Assembly: GCA_018266375.1 (NCBI GenBank)
Contig: JAFEAO010000003.1
Coordinates: forward strand, 1-50,929
DNA length: 50,929 bases
Origin: Bdellovibrionales bacterium
Lineage (GTDB): Bacteria; Bdellovibrionota; UBA1018; CAIMNF01
Direction: 5' to 3'
Part shown: positions 17,065 to 25,597 of the stretch, piece after piece
Position numbering within the stretch: position 1 is the first letter of the stretch
Layout of the letters: the number at the start of each line of letters is the position of its first letter
Notes under the pieces: model-generated
What the model saw: the letters and a program-made list of their open reading frames with translations, nothing else
The model's database searches: none
What the model was told of the DNA's origin: nothing
Translations under genes and position numbers: made by a program

Positions 17065-17766
17065 CTACATCTGATTCGGTCTCAGTTTGCTCTGTTTCGA
17101 GCCGTCTTTGGTATCGATCTTCACGTCGCTCGTCATGTGCGGAGGGATCTCGCCCGCAGTGCTCCGCTGATCTTCTTCGGTCATGCGACCAAAGATTTTC
17201 AAGTCCTTGCGTAGATCGTTCTTCACGTCGATCACGCCGTAGACTCGTTCGGCGCAGAGCTCGGCTTCGTGTTTCATTTTGCGTTCCGGGACCGACCCGC
17301 TCAAAGTGACGATGCCGTCTTTGACCGACACATCGATGTCGCTAGCATCGATACCGTGGTCGAAGGTGAGGGCTTCGGACACTTCTTCTTTCAGTCGGCT
17401 GTCCGAACGTTTGTAGTTTTTCGGTGCTTTGCCGAAGTGGTTTGCATCGCTTTTCCAGTTACCGTTGCTGTAGTAGGTGTCGTCGCGGTTCATGCCGAAG
17501 TCGGTAATGTAGTCGCTGCTGAAGCGGCCGAAGTGTTGCGAGCGCTCAATCGGGCGATCGGCGTAGCGATTGTTGTATTGATCCAAATTTTGATTTGGGC
17601 TCAGGCTTGGGTTCGAGCCGTAATCGCTGCCGACGGGGTGATTGTCCGGACCGCGATGGCCTTCGCCGTAACGAACGCGATCGTTGGCTTGTGCGTTGCC
17701 ATAGTTTTGATAATGACGATGTTTGCGACTGCCACGGGATTCATCAGAAGATCTATAGTTATTCAT
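17065..17766 (-). CDS. BON-domain protein with a long disordered N-terminus
   Basis: A 233-residue protein. Residues 1-117 are rich in Asn, Asp, Gly, Tyr, Arg and His and look unstructured. Residues about 118-187 form a BON domain, ending its conserved strand with DGIVTLSGSVPERK. BON domains bind membranes or other surfaces and appear in stress proteins such as OsmY. No signal peptide is seen, so the protein may be cytosolic. The start at 17766 has AAGGAG seven nt upstream. A strong terminator follows the gene. A role in osmotic or envelope stress is inferred from the family only. Confidence 0.8.
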   Translation of the reverse strand: MNNYRSSDESRGSRKHRHYQNYGNAQANDRVRYGEGHRGPDNHPVGSDYGSNPSLSPNQNLDQYNNRYADRPIERSQHFGRFSSDYITDFGMNRDDTYYSNGNWKSDANHFGKAPKNYKRSDSRLKEEVSEALTFDHGIDASDIDVSVKDGIVTLSGSVPERKMKHEAELCAERVYGVIDVKNDLRKDLKIFGRMTEEDQRSTAGEIPPHMTSDVKIDTKDGSKQSKLRPNQM

Positions 17767-17958
17767 GGGATAACTCCTTATTCATAAAAGTTGGGGCAAG
17801 AATCTACACGACCTTGCCGAATTTGGGTTGTGTGTTTAAAGAAGCAACCTTTGTGCCGGGGCTCGAGGATGTGGAGAATCGGGACGCTTTTGCTTTGGAC
17901 GGTGACTTTGATTTGCACTTTCCCCAAGCCTATACCCGATATAAAGGCCGGCGTAATT

Positions 17959-17994
17959 ATACGCGTCGTGTCGAAACGCCGCGTATTTCTTTTC
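17959..17994 (+). promoter_or_regulatory. Hairpin upstream of the ClC gene
   Basis: ATACGCG (17959-17965) pairs with CGCGTAT (17980-17986) and is followed by TTTCTTTT. It lies 30 bp before the ClC start. It could be an attenuator, a terminator or an operator. No other gene is supported in 17767-18021. Confidence 0.35.
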
Positions 17995-18021
17995 CTCAAT
18001 TTATTCTTTAAATTTTATTGA

Positions 18022-19599
18022 ATGAAACATCAACGGGGAGATTTCTCCCGAAATAACCGGATCCTCTTTCTTAGTGCCATCGCCAGTTTAGTCGGAATCG
18101 CCGCCGCCTTCGTCGCGAAGGGGCTCTTGCTCTTGATCGCTCTTTTCACCAATATCTTTTACTTCGGTGAATTCACTTCAGTGTCGCGCGCACCATCGAT
18201 GGAGCATTGGGGAGTGGTTTTTATCCTCGTGCCCGTTGTTGGCAGTCTCATCATCGGACTGATGGCTCGGTATGGTTCCGAAAAAATTCGTGGACACGGA
18301 ATTCCGGAAGCGCTCGAAGCGATTCTCTTCGGTAAGAGCATCATGCAGCCGAAGGTCGCGCTGTTGAAGCCGCTCTCGTCGGCAATCTCGATCGGTTCAG
18401 GCGGCCCGTATGGCGCCGAGGGACCGATCATCATGACAGGCGGAGCGGTGGGATCATTGACCGCGCAGTTCTTGCACGTCACCTCCGCTGAACGTAAAAC
18501 TTTGCTCGTGGCGGGTGCGGCTGCCGGGATGTCGGCGGTGTTCGCGACTCCGATCGCGGCCGTCCTTCTTGCGATCGAACTTTTGCTTTTTGAATTGAAG
18601 CCGCGAAGCGTGGTCCCGGTCGCGGTGGCTTCGGCGTTTGCGGCGCTCACGCGCGTGCATCTGTTGGGCGAGGGCCCGATTTTTCCGGTCGTCGCTCACG
18701 CTCAATTTACCGACATGGCGCTCATCGCGTGCGCGGGTCTTGGAGTCCTGACCGGCGCGTTCTCAACCTTGCTCAGTAACGTGCTTTACAAACTCGAAGA
18801 CGGATTTTTAAAGTTACCGGTCCACTGGATGTGGTGGCCCGCGATCGGCGGAATCATCGTCGGGATCGGCGGTTACTTTCAGCCACGCGCTCTCGGCGTC
18901 GGTTACGACGTGATTGGCGATTTGCTGAACGGCCATCTCGTGATGTCGACGATGCTCGCGCTTTTCGCGGTGAAGGCCGTGATCTGGGTGACCTCGCTCG
19001 CGTCCGGAACCTCGGGTGGCGTGCTAGCGCCGCTCCTCATCTTCGGTTGCTCGCTCGGCACGCTCGTCGCGCCGGTGATGCCGGGCGAAGTCACCGCCGG
19101 AACTTGGGCTCTGATCGGAATGGGCGCGATCATGGGCGGAATGATGCGTTCGCCGTTTACCGCGATATTCTTTTGTTTCGAACTCACGAAGGACACCAAT
19201 GTGATGCTTCCGCTCCTGATCGCGTCGGTAACGGCATATGCATTTACCGTACTCGTGATGAAGCGTTCGATCCTCACCGAGAAAGTCGCTCGCCGCGGAT
19301 ACGATGTTTTCCGCGAGTACTCGGTGGATCCGCTTGAGCGTTGTACGGTCAAAGATTTTTATGCGGAACTTTCAGACGATTCTCTGAAGACGTCCGACCC
19401 GAGCGCGTACGAGGATGAAACCTGTGCTACCGCCGCCGATCGGATGGCTAAGCACGATGTCGGACACTTAGTCGTGCTCGATCGCGACGGACAAAAGATT
19501 CTCGGCAAAATCACGGTTGCGGATTTGTTCCGCGCCCGTCAGAGCCAGCTTGAAGAGGAGTCGCATCGGGAGACGATGTTCCCGCTTTCACGTGCGTGA
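18022..19599 (+). CDS. ClC-family chloride transporter/channel with one CBS domain
   Basis: A 525-residue membrane protein with the three ClC ion-pathway motifs. GHGIP (residues 91-95) replaces the classic GSGIP, GAEGP (131-135) keeps the gating Glu133, and GTSGGVLAP supplies the third loop. After the last helix, about residues 435-505 form a CBS regulatory domain (VGHLVVLDRDGQKILGKIT). The residue equivalent to the internal proton glutamate of E. coli ClcA appears to be Leu187 (IELLL), while the preceding Glu186 is kept. Coupling to protons may therefore differ from the second ClC at 26.6 kb. TAAATT ends seven nt before the ATG; no ribosome site is visible. Confidence 0.9.
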   Translation: MKHQRGDFSRNNRILFLSAIASLVGIAAAFVAKGLLLLIALFTNIFYFGEFTSVSRAPSMEHWGVVFILVPVVGSLIIGLMARYGSEKIRGHGIPEALEAILFGKSIMQPKVALLKPLSSAISIGSGGPYGAEGPIIMTGGAVGSLTAQFLHVTSAERKTLLVAGAAAGMSAVFATPIAAVLLAIELLLFELKPRSVVPVAVASAFAALTRVHLLGEGPIFPVVAHAQFTDMALIACAGLGVLTGAFSTLLSNVLYKLEDGFLKLPVHWMWWPAIGGIIVGIGGYFQPRALGVGYDVIGDLLNGHLVMSTMLALFAVKAVIWVTSLASGTSGGVLAPLLIFGCSLGTLVAPVMPGEVTAGTWALIGMGAIMGGMMRSPFTAIFFCFELTKDTNVMLPLLIASVTAYAFTVLVMKRSILTEKVARRGYDVFREYSVDPLERCTVKDFYAELSDDSLKTSDPSAYEDETCATAADRMAKHDVGHLVVLDRDGQKILGKITVADLFRARQSQLEEESHRETMFPLSRA

Positions 19600-19615
19600 T
19601 CTGGGCTTCGCGACT

Positions 19616-20017
19616 TCAACTAAATTCGTTGAGCATTAAATCGATCCCCTGTATTTTCGGCTCCATCTTGCCCTCTGTGATATGTGAGGGTCGAGTTAAG
19701 GGCGCTAAACCGATCGAGGCCCGGGCCTGATCGCAGCGTTCTTCGCGAGGGCCACCGCCTTCGTAGGAGTAGCGGAACGCGCGGCAAGGGCTCGGGCGGA
19801 AATCGTAAATTCCACACGAGACATGGTTGCCGAGCGCGCCTCGAAGTGCCGTGCAACGAGGCCGGCCTTCGGAATCGATTTTTGATTTCAGTGCGTTTTT
19901 GTAAGGGCTGAGTGGATAGTGATACGCGGGCGGAACTTTTTCCAGGCTGTCGAACGACACCCGGAAACGTGCGCAACAAGCTCCGCAACTGATACAAGGA
20001 TTGGATTCGGCGCTCAC
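19616..20017 (-). CDS. YkgJ-family cysteine-cluster protein
   Basis: A 133-residue protein with the Cys cluster of the YkgJ (zinc/iron-chelating) family: CISCGACC at residues 8-15, further Cys near 55, 68 and 78, and a last one near 95. These proteins bind a metal ion or an Fe-S cluster; their role is unknown. The start is a GTG at 20017 with no ribosome site. TTGATT (20046-20051), a 16 nt spacer and TACACT (20024-20029) form a good promoter whose -10 ends six nt before the GTG, so the mRNA is probably leaderless. Confidence 0.82.
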   Translation of the reverse strand: MSAESNPCISCGACCARFRVSFDSLEKVPPAYHYPLSPYKNALKSKIDSEGRPRCTALRGALGNHVSCGIYDFRPSPCRAFRYSYEGGGPREERCDQARASIGLAPLTRPSHITEGKMEPKIQGIDLMLNEFS

Positions 20018-20023
20018 TCTTTT

Positions 20024-20051
20024 AGTGTAAGCAGAGTTGCGTACGAATCAA
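20024..20051 (-). promoter_or_regulatory. Promoter of the YkgJ-like gene, leaderless geometry
   Basis: On the minus strand TTGATT, 16 nt, TACACT, then six nt to the GTG start codon. This is the clearest example of the leaderless pattern seen across the window. Confidence 0.6.
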
Positions 20052-20198
20052 TCAGTCAAAGAGATGGCGAGTGCATATTACTTCATGTCTTTGGCGGAAG
20101 CGAAGGGCTTTGCCGAAAGTCACGGCGGATCGTTAATGTATGATTCGTCATCAACGAACACCCGCTTCGTACTCTCGTTACCGGCGAGCATTGCATGA
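20031..20198 (+). pseudogene. Remnant of a histidine-kinase ATPase domain (C-terminal end)
   Basis: The frame from 20031 to the TGA at 20196-20198 encodes, from Met at 20064, a 44-residue stretch containing AKGFAESHGGSLMYDSSSTN and then TRFVLSLP. This order is the G2/last-strand end of HATPase_c domains of sensor histidine kinases. Everything upstream, including the dimerisation His box and the ATP-binding N and G1 boxes, is missing: a stop at 20028-20030 and the YkgJ gene come first. I read it as a decayed kinase. A short expressed protein is possible but less likely. Confidence 0.55.
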
Positions 20199-20313
20199 GT
20201 TCGAAATTCTTAAGTAATTAGGGATCGAAGATCCTGTTGCTTGCTGCAGCTGCGGCAGGTCCATGCCGGTTCGAGAATTGGCAAAGAAGTTACTCGACGG
20301 CCTGCCCAAATGA
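20140..20313 (+). pseudogene. Small Cys-rich ORF interrupted by an in-frame TAA
   Basis: A frame that starts at ATG 20140 reads 25 residues (ending ALHEFEILK), meets TAA at 20215-20217, and then continues in the same frame without a break for 31 residues: LGIEDPVACCSCGRSMPVRE followed by LAKKLLDGLPK, stop TGA at 20311-20313. Both halves look like one small helical protein with a Cys cluster (CCSC). It overlaps the kinase remnant in another frame and ends 21 bp before the helicase start. The stop may be a real mutation, a sequencing error, or the second half may have its own start. No known family is recognised. Confidence 0.4.
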
Positions 20314-20334
20314 TGTCACTATGGGCTCATCTCC

Positions 20335-23300
20335 ATGACCGAACCAAGACCCCGGGGCGATCGACGTCGTAGACGTCGAGGACGTAGGCCCGAGAAGGCA
20401 TCTCCCACCGAACCGAATGCTACTGGCGAACCCAACGCCGGTGGAGGGACGTCTCCGTCTCCAGTGGGAGCGTCTTCATCTCCATCGCCGACCTCGCAGC
20501 AAAACGGACGTCCGAATCGTCCGATGGGCGATCCAAACGGATTAGAGCAACGCTGCATCCGTCAGTTCCCACGTCCCGTGCTCGGGCGCGGTCGCCAATA
20601 TTTTCAATCAGGAAGCGTTTCTGATCCGACGATGATGGGTGATGCGTTTTCGCTCACCGTAATCGGGCAGGGCGAGCGTTACTCCATCTGGATTGATTTC
20701 TCTCAGGCAGCATCGGCTGGATCGATGGAAGTCAAATGTAGCTGTCCGTACTTTGATTCATCGGGAGTTTGTAAACACCTTTGGGCCTCGATCATCAAGC
20801 TCGAGCGCTCGGGGCTTTCACCGAAAGTCGGTGGGAGTGGCGTGTTACGACTCTTGCGTGAGGGCGGTCGCCCGGCAAATCGTGGAGCCGGCACTTCTAA
20901 GCCTACCTTTGGTCCCGCACCGACCACTCAGTACGAGCCGACCAGCGCTTGGATCGAGCGATTGGATCAAATTCAAGGTAAGAGTGGCCGCACCGCGATC
21001 GCAGGCAACATGCTTGCGGCGTTTGTGATAAACGCGGCCGAGACCGCATCGTCAGGAAAACTGGTTTTAGATTATTGGTGCCGTCGCCGCGAACATGGCC
21101 GCAACATGGGCCCGCTTCGTCCGGACCGTGCGCCCGATCGCGATCTCCAACTTTTGGCCGATCCACGCGATCAAGAAGTGATTTCACTCCTCATGCGTAC
21201 GGGGAACCCGAAGTCGGTGCAGTCATTCGGCCGTCAGTGCACTCGATTCACCGTCGATCCGGTGGTCGAGACGCAAATTCTGACCACGTTGTCCGGATCG
21301 GGTAACGCATTTCTTTCTCGTTCGCCAAACGGGTCCCCCGACAACGCCGATCGTCCGCTCCGGATGGATCGCAGTAAACCTTGGGAAACCGAACTCATGA
21401 TCGAAGACATGGCGACGCGCTACCGCTTGAGCGGAGTGCTGAAGCGCGACCAAGAAACCAAAGCGGTCACCGAACCGATCGGCGTTTTGAGCTCGGGACT
21501 TTTATTGTTTGGCGAGCAGATCGGTCGTTTGGCCGAACCTCGTCACGCACGCTGGATTAAAAACCTACGCCAAGGCGAGTTCTCCGTCCCGCGCGATCAA
21601 GTCGACATTTTCGTAAAACGCATTCTGACCGACACCAACGCGCCTCCGGTCACTTGGCCTGATGGTCTCGAGTGGAAGCGGTCGGTGATCCAGCCCATTC
21701 CTCAAGGCGTGTTTTTGCCACTCGGCAACGATCCTTCGACCGGCCGGATGACTTTGACCGTAAGTTTCGATTACGCTGGACACATCATCGCGCTTTCTGA
21801 TTCGTCGGAGAGTGTGGTCGACGTGGAGAAGCAACAAGTCTACGTTCGTAACCGCGAGTTTGAAGAAGAGACTCTGACTCAAGCGCTCGAAATCTTGCGT
21901 GACCCGTCGGGCGCGATCCCGATGAACGATTTACAGCGTTCGGCAACCGAGCTCAGTCAAAACGGCTGGAACATCATGATCGAAGGTCAACGCGTGATCC
22001 TGGCCGAAGACTTTGCGCTAAACGTGACGTCGACCACCGATTGGTTCGATGTATCGCTGTCAGCGTCTTTTGCCGGTAACCCGTTCCGCAAAGAAGAGAT
22101 CTTGGCCGCACTCGAATCTAAAAACTCCACCGTCCGCTTGAAAGACGGCTCGATCGGGTTTTTGCCCGAAGAGTGGATCGCGCGTTACGCGACCTTGAGA
22201 GGGCTCGGGGATTCGTCCTCGGAGCCGGGGTCACTGCGCTTCGAGAAATCGCAGGGCTTGCTCTTGAACGCGGCACTCGGCGATGAAGACGACGTAAAAG
22301 GTGACAAAGGCTTCGAGTCGTTCCGCAAAAAGATTTTAAAGTACGATCTGACCAGAACCGCGAAAGCGCCGACTGGTTTTAAAGGCAAGCTTCGGAACTA
22401 CCAAAAAGAGGGCCTCACTTGGCTCACGTTCCTCAAGGACTTCGAGTCAGGCGGAGTACTCGCCGACGACATGGGTCTCGGTAAAACCATTCAGATGCTG
22501 GCGTTTTTATTGTCTCGTCAGAAAGAATCAAAGCTTCCGTGTCTCGTTGTCGCTCCAAAGAGCTTGGTCTTTAACTGGATCGACGAAGCCAAGAAATTCG
22601 CGCCGACACTCAAAGTGGTTCGCTATGTAGGTGAGGGACGCAAAAAGCTCGCTCAGGAAATCGGCGACGCGGATTTGCTGGTCACCACTTACGGAACTTT
22701 GCGCGCGGATATCGAAAAGTTGCGTGAGCAAGAGTTTGATGTCGCGATTGTCGACGAAGCCCAATTTATTAAAAATCCGAAATCTCAGGCTGCGATCGCC
22801 GTTAAGCAACTGCGCGCCAAGCACCGGCTAGCTCTGACCGGTACGCCGATCGAGAACTCGATTCAAGATCTCTTATCGATTTTGGAATTCACAAACCCGG
22901 GATTGCTGCGGTTCCCTGCCGGTGCCGACGCACCGAAGGATGTTGAGGCGGCGCTTGCACGATTGCTGCGCCCATTCATGCTCCGCCGGACTAAAGAGGC
23001 GGTGTTGACCGAGCTTCCGGATAAGTCGGAGCAGGTCTTGTTCTGCGAGATGAGTCCGGACGAAGCCGAATACTACAACGTGATCCGCGAGCGTTATCGC
23101 GAATCGATCGAGACCTCGATTGCCGAGAACGGACTCGCGAAATCGAAGTTGCATGTGTTGGAGGCATTGCTCCGGTTGCGCCAAGCTGCCTGTCACGCGG
23201 GTTTGATTGACGACGCAAAATTGGGTGTGCCGAGCGCCAAGCTCGAACTCTTGGTTGATCAGGTCAAGGAAGTCATCTCGGAGAAGCATAAGGTACTCGT

Positions 23301-23742
23301 GTTCTCGCAGTTTACGAGCTTGCTCTCGATCGTGAAGACCGCGCTCGACGCCGAAGGCATCAAGTACGAGTACCTCGACGGCCAAACGCAAGATCGCAAA
23401 TCGCCCGTGGATCGTTTCCAGGCCGAGGGCGGGGCACCGGTGTTCCTCGTGTCCTTGAAAGCCGGCGGAACGGGCTTGAACCTGACCGCTGCCGATTACG
23501 TCTTTATCTTGGACCCGTGGTGGAACCCCGCGGTCGAAGCGCAAGCCATCGGCCGTGCTCATCGCATGGGTCAAAAGCAAAAAGTATTTGCCTATCGCCT
23601 GGTCGCTCGCGGGACCGTCGAAGAAAAGATCTTGGAACTTCAAAAGAAGAAGAAGGACCTCGCCGAGTCGATCGTGTCCGAAGACACCGATTTCATGAAG
23701 AAGTTGTCGAAAGAAGATCTCGCGAAGTTGTTGGATGCTTAA
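20335..23742 (+). CDS. SWIM zinc-finger SNF2-family helicase
   Basis: A 1135-residue protein. Residues 1-65 are disordered, first Arg-rich (seven consecutive Arg-containing positions near 10-18) and then Pro/Ser/Thr-rich. A SWIM zinc finger follows with Cys135, Cys137, Cys146 and His148 (CSCPYFDSSGVCKH). After a long middle region, the SNF2 ATPase begins: Walker A DDMGLGKT near residue 718, DEAQ box near residue 807, LTGTPIENS, and in the second RecA lobe LVSLKAGGTGLNLT and QAIGRAHRMGQ. It should translocate on double-stranded DNA and remodel nucleoprotein or RNA polymerase complexes, like RapA relatives. Its last 8 bp overlap the DUF1460 gene. Confidence 0.92.
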   Translation: MTEPRPRGDRRRRRRGRRPEKASPTEPNATGEPNAGGGTSPSPVGASSSPSPTSQQNGRPNRPMGDPNGLEQRCIRQFPRPVLGRGRQYFQSGSVSDPTMMGDAFSLTVIGQGERYSIWIDFSQAASAGSMEVKCSCPYFDSSGVCKHLWASIIKLERSGLSPKVGGSGVLRLLREGGRPANRGAGTSKPTFGPAPTTQYEPTSAWIERLDQIQGKSGRTAIAGNMLAAFVINAAETASSGKLVLDYWCRRREHGRNMGPLRPDRAPDRDLQLLADPRDQEVISLLMRTGNPKSVQSFGRQCTRFTVDPVVETQILTTLSGSGNAFLSRSPNGSPDNADRPLRMDRSKPWETELMIEDMATRYRLSGVLKRDQETKAVTEPIGVLSSGLLLFGEQIGRLAEPRHARWIKNLRQGEFSVPRDQVDIFVKRILTDTNAPPVTWPDGLEWKRSVIQPIPQGVFLPLGNDPSTGRMTLTVSFDYAGHIIALSDSSESVVDVEKQQVYVRNREFEEETLTQALEILRDPSGAIPMNDLQRSATELSQNGWNIMIEGQRVILAEDFALNVTSTTDWFDVSLSASFAGNPFRKEEILAALESKNSTVRLKDGSIGFLPEEWIARYATLRGLGDSSSEPGSLRFEKSQGLLLNAALGDEDDVKGDKGFESFRKKILKYDLTRTAKAPTGFKGKLRNYQKEGLTWLTFLKDFESGGVLADDMGLGKTIQMLAFLLSRQKESKLPCLVVAPKSLVFNWIDEAKKFAPTLKVVRYVGEGRKKLAQEIGDADLLVTTYGTLRADIEKLREQEFDVAIVDEAQFIKNPKSQAAIAVKQLRAKHRLALTGTPIENSIQDLLSILEFTNPGLLRFPAGADAPKDVEAALARLLRPFMLRRTKEAVLTELPDKSEQVLFCEMSPDEAEYYNVIRERYRESIETSIAENGLAKSKLHVLEALLRLRQAACHAGLIDDAKLGVPSAKLELLVDQVKEVISEKHKVLVFSQFTSLLSIVKTALDAEGIKYEYLDGQTQDRKSPVDRFQAEGGAPVFLVSLKAGGTGLNLTAADYVFILDPWWNPAVEAQAIGRAHRMGQKQKVFAYRLVARGTVEEKILELQKKKKDLAESIVSEDTDFMKKLSKEDLAKLLDA

Positions 23743-24589
23743 GCTAGTTGCGCTCACTCTGTTGTTTTCTCTGAGTGCTGAAGCCAAAGACTTGAGTAAG
23801 CTTTACTCGTCGCTAGCCTCAATGGCGCCGGAAGCTCGGGTCTTGAAATCGACCCGGTTTTTTGTGAACACGCCTACCGGCATCAATCCTCTGGGTGAGG
23901 GAGGTGGGATCGATGCTCATCCTCAGGTTTCCACCGATAAGTTCGACTGCACGACCTACGTCGAGACCAATCTTGCGATTGCGTTCTCGAAGGACGCGAA
24001 AGAGATGCCTTCGGTCTTAAATAAGATTCGATACAAGGCGGATAACGCCGATTTCTTTCAACGCAATCATTTTATGGTTTCGGATTGGATCCCGGCGAAC
24101 TCGAAGAAGAATTTCGTGGCGGAGTTTACCGGTCAGATGACGGCGGATAAGTCCGCGTATCACACCGAGACCAAGACCTTGAATAAAACCATTTGGTTCT
24201 TTCACCGCGTGATTGATTTGCTCGACCAACAAAGAAAGTCACCGGCCGAAATTCAGAGCGAGCTCTCGAAGGTACCGGTGCTGCCCGTGCAAGAAGAAAA
24301 GACCAAGTACTTGCTCGCAAGTTATTTCCGGGACCATGCAGATGAGATGATGGCTAAGTTGCCGGAGGTTTCGATCGTGATGTTCATCCGTAATATTCCG
24401 TCGATTCCGACTCTTGTGAACCATATGGGATTCGTTTTGAAGAAAGACGGTAAGCTTTATTTGAATCACGCGCCTCAGGCCAAGCCTTGGAAGGTGCAAG
24501 AAGTGTTACTCGAGGATTATTTTAAAGATATGGATTCCCACCGCGCGCCGATCGAGGGGTTACTGTTTTTGAAGGTGGGAAAAAAATAA
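23735..24589 (+). CDS. DUF1460-like secreted hydrolase (NlpC/P60-type fold)
   Basis: A 284-residue protein with a short signal peptide (cleavage near residue 17, LSAEAKD). The likely catalytic Cys is Cys72 in FDCTTYVE, and the His is near residue 230 in NHMGFVL, an order typical of DUF1460 proteins, which are related to peptidoglycan amidases. It would act on murein peptides or a lipid in the periplasm. The ATG lies inside the last codons of the helicase gene (8 bp overlap), so the two are translationally coupled although their functions seem unrelated. Confidence 0.75.
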   Translation: MLKLVALTLLFSLSAEAKDLSKLYSSLASMAPEARVLKSTRFFVNTPTGINPLGEGGGIDAHPQVSTDKFDCTTYVETNLAIAFSKDAKEMPSVLNKIRYKADNADFFQRNHFMVSDWIPANSKKNFVAEFTGQMTADKSAYHTETKTLNKTIWFFHRVIDLLDQQRKSPAEIQSELSKVPVLPVQEEKTKYLLASYFRDHADEMMAKLPEVSIVMFIRNIPSIPTLVNHMGFVLKKDGKLYLNHAPQAKPWKVQEVLLEDYFKDMDSHRAPIEGLLFLKVGKK

Positions 24590-24635
24590 GGGGAACCGAT
24601 GCTCGAAGTATGTTGCGTCGAGACACCCGTTCCCC
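24583..24635 (-). terminator. Terminator of the SDR gene
   Basis: On the minus strand GGGGAAC (24635-24629) pairs with GTTCCCC (24596-24590), with an inner CTCGA/TCGAG pairing. TTATTTTTTT follows, lying over the end of the DUF1460 gene. Confidence 0.75.
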
Positions 24636-24692
24636 CCATTCATCTAGTGGTTACGGACAAGTGGTTGCAGCTGAGTGCTACAGTCGTTAGGT

Positions 24693-25442
24693 TTACAGTT
24701 GAGCTACACCGCCATCAACAGAGATGTCGGATCCCAGGATAAAAGACGAATCATCGGACGCGAGGAAGAGAACGGTTTTTGCGATCTCTTTGGTGGTGCC
24801 CAAGCGTTTCAACGGAACCATGGTCGCCATGTGATCTTGAGTTTGCTTGGTTTGCTCGGCGGTGCCACCCATGCGTGCGAAGATCGGAGTTTCAATCGGG
24901 CCCGGGCTAAGCGTGTTGACACGGATTCCTTTGCTAAGGAGGTCAGTCGACAGGGTTTTTGCCAAGTTCACGACAGCGGCTTTGGTAGCGCTATAGACCG
25001 AAGCGTTCGGGAATCCTTTTTGAGCGACCACCGAACCGTTCAGAATGATCGATCCGCCGTTTTTAAAGAGAGGAGCGAGTTTTTGCACCAAGAACAGCGG
25101 GCCTTTGACGTTCGTGTTGAAGGTATCGTCGAAGTGTTTTTCGGTGAGCTCTTCGAGCGGGACAAAGTGGGCGATGCCGGCATTGATGAAGGCCGCGTCG
25201 AGGTGTCCGAATTCTTTTTTGATGGTCTCCGCGAGAGCGGCGATGTCTTTGAGACTGCCGGAGTCGCTGACCAATGCTTTTGCTTTCGGGCCGAGTTCTC
25301 TTTGTGCGATCTCGAGGGTTTCTTTATTGCGGCCGGTGATAAAAACTTCGGCGCCTTCGCGAATGAACTCTTTTGCTGTTTCCAAACCCATTCCGCTATT
25401 GCCGCCGGTGACTAATACTTTTTTTCCAGTGAAACGACTCAT
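24693..25442 (-). CDS. Classical SDR oxidoreductase
   Basis: A 249-residue cytosolic short-chain dehydrogenase. The cofactor motif is TGGNSGMG near residues 12-19, followed by NAG (about residue 85), a catalytic Ser in LNGSVV, and the YSATK pair (YxxxK) with the usual SPGPIETP loop. The C-terminal ISVDGG is standard. The NAD or NADP preference points to NADP because of the Arg after strand 2 (TGRNKE). The start at 25442 has AAGGAGG six nt upstream. It is divergent from an Rrf2 regulator that likely controls it through the shared operator. The substrate is unknown. Confidence 0.88.
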   Translation of the reverse strand: MSRFTGKKVLVTGGNSGMGLETAKEFIREGAEVFITGRNKETLEIAQRELGPKAKALVSDSGSLKDIAALAETIKKEFGHLDAAFINAGIAHFVPLEELTEKHFDDTFNTNVKGPLFLVQKLAPLFKNGGSIILNGSVVAQKGFPNASVYSATKAAVVNLAKTLSTDLLSKGIRVNTLSPGPIETPIFARMGGTAEQTKQTQDHMATMVPLKRLGTTKEIAKTVLFLASDDSSFILGSDISVDGGVAQL

Positions 25443-25478
25443 ATGAGCCTCCTTGTTGTTAATTTCGTGCAAGACGCT

Positions 25479-25503
25479 ATATGTATCTTACATAAATACA
25501 TAT
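25479..25503. promoter_or_regulatory. Operator between the SDR and Rrf2 genes
   Basis: A perfect 8-bp inverted repeat, ATATGTAT and ATACATAT, separated by nine bases. It is centred in the divergent region, nearer to the SDR gene, and its size fits an Rrf2 dimer. Binding by this regulator is inferred. Confidence 0.6.
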
Positions 25504-25548
25504 TAAGTCCTCCCTGAGTTAAATGCAACAATAAAAAGTACATTTAAA

Positions 25549-25577
25549 TTGATTTTTGTATAGGTCTTTGATACTAT
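25549..25577 (+). promoter_or_regulatory. Promoter of the Rrf2 gene
   Basis: TTGATT (25549-25554), 17 nt spacer, TACTAT (25572-25577). The AAGGAGG ribosome site begins about 10 nt later. Confidence 0.6.
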
Positions 25578-25597
25578 TAAAGAAGTAAGGAGGCTTT

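Noticed and set aside
17595..18011. Plus-strand ORF of 138 aa over the BON 5' end and the gap before the ClC gene
   Set aside because: Its first part is antisense to the well-supported BON gene, it has no ribosome site, and the rest has no domain. The gap is better read as a regulatory region with a hairpin.
22873..23787. 304-aa minus-strand ORF inside the helicase gene
   Set aside because: Antisense shadow of a strong SNF2 coding frame; low-complexity Arg/Gln/Leu content and no motif.
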